DNA of 55,553 bases, taken from the NCBI GenBank assembly GCA_938084745.1, contig CALKEZ010000028.1:1-55553 (forward strand), in the 5' to 3' direction. A program made the position numbers and the translations under genes. Shown piece by piece: positions 55,309-55,553 of the stretch; position 1 is the first letter of the stretch; each line of letters begins with the position of its first letter. The notes under the pieces were generated by a model. That model was not told where the DNA came from and searched no databases. It saw nothing but the letters and a program-made list of their open reading frames with translations. The stretch is from an uncultured Gammaproteobacteria bacterium. GTDB lineage: Bacteria; Pseudomonadota; Gammaproteobacteria; Eutrophobiales; Eutrophobiaceae.

Positions 55309-55553
55309 ATGGACGTTAAGTTTTTTCAGATAAAAAGCATATGTTTCTTTTGCCTGGCTATTACCGACAACGTTTGGTGTAGTAAATGCGACGAGGATTT
55401 CAACCCAAAGAAAAAAAGATGCCCAAGCTGTGGCAGGGTTTCTTTGCGTGGTCGCATTTGTGGTGCTTGCCTTAAAGTTACGCCGATCATTACAAAAACC
55501 GTGGTGCTGTTTGATTATCAATATCCGGCAAATCAACTTATTAAATCTTTCAA
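55309..55553 (+). CDS. ComF/GntX-like phosphoribosyltransferase family protein, 5' part
   Basis: The frame is open to the window edge. The 81 visible codons form a double zinc-ribbon: CFFCLAITDNVWCSKC then CPSCGRVSLRGRICGAC, the N-terminal part of ComF/GntX proteins, followed by VVLFDYQYPANQLIKSF, which matches the start of the PRTase region. ComF aids uptake of single-stranded DNA in competent cells; GntX has been linked to gluconate use. No ribosome site is visible and the BirA arm is 6 bp upstream. Adjacent to bioB as in many gammaproteobacteria. Confidence 0.85.
   Translation, partial: MDVKFFQIKSICFFCLAITDNVWCSKCDEDFNPKKKRCPSCGRVSLRGRICGACLKVTPIITKTVVLFDYQYPANQLIKSF

Overview
This window comes from the chromosome of an aerobic gammaproteobacterium with moderate, slightly AT-leaning base composition. 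Several conserved gene neighbourhoods match those known from Pseudomonas and relatives: ygfB-pepP-ubiH-ubiI; zapA-6S RNA; slmA/argB/algC/dut/coaBC against radC/rpmB/rpmG; M16-M16-rsmD-coaD against ftsY-ftsE-ftsX-rpoH; a complete aa3-type cytochrome oxidase cluster; and bioBFHCD. Nothing identifies the genus. The sequence opens inside speD and closes inside a comF-like gene.

Layout. 1-6.5 kb: speD 3' end, glnS and the ubiquinone hydroxylase/pepP operon. 6.6-9.6 kb: zapB-like/zapA, a well-preserved 6S RNA, an EVE-domain gene, xthA and pyrE. 9.6-17.3 kb: a secreted coiled-coil protein, slmA, argB, a membrane-anchored AlgC-type phosphohexomutase, dut, coaBC, radC and rpmBG. 17.5-25.7 kb: a fatty-acid desaturase; a tightly packed gliding-type ABC exporter operon (ATPase, permease, GldG-like, DUF4340-like) that runs into mutM and a secreted HExxH protein; then a SUMF1-fold protein. 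25.7-31.2 kb: ggt, coaD, rsmD and two M16 peptidases. 31.4-35 kb: ftsYEX and rpoH. 35.2-41.9 kb: an accessory stretch of small genes, several visibly broken, then ada remnant-alkB and an exported MsrA/MsrB pair. 41.9-50.6 kb: haem A synthesis, Cox assembly factors and subunits I-III. 50.7-55.2 kb: the biotin operon.

Main observations beyond routine annotation. (1) A perfect CIRCE operator (9-N9-9) overlaps a sigma-70-like promoter directly upstream of rpoH, suggesting that HrcA represses the heat-shock sigma factor. (2) A near-perfect BirA-type operator lies between bioB and comF; the -35 box of a plausible bio promoter falls inside it, and it ends 6 bp before the comF start codon. (3) The Ada-type methyltransferase upstream of alkB has lost its sensor and most of its AraC domain, but a readable relic of the AraC domain's end remains upstream of the present start. 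(4) Three genes between 35.2 and 38.3 kb carry one disabling lesion each (one in-frame TAA, two frameshifts), so this stretch looks like a site of gene decay, unless these are sequencing errors. (5) A REP/dRS3-like palindrome abuts the start of one M16 peptidase gene and creates a spurious N-terminal extension. I found no clear new multi-gene defence or metabolic system. The exporter-mutM-HExxH operon and the CIRCE-rpoH circuit are the best candidates for follow-up.
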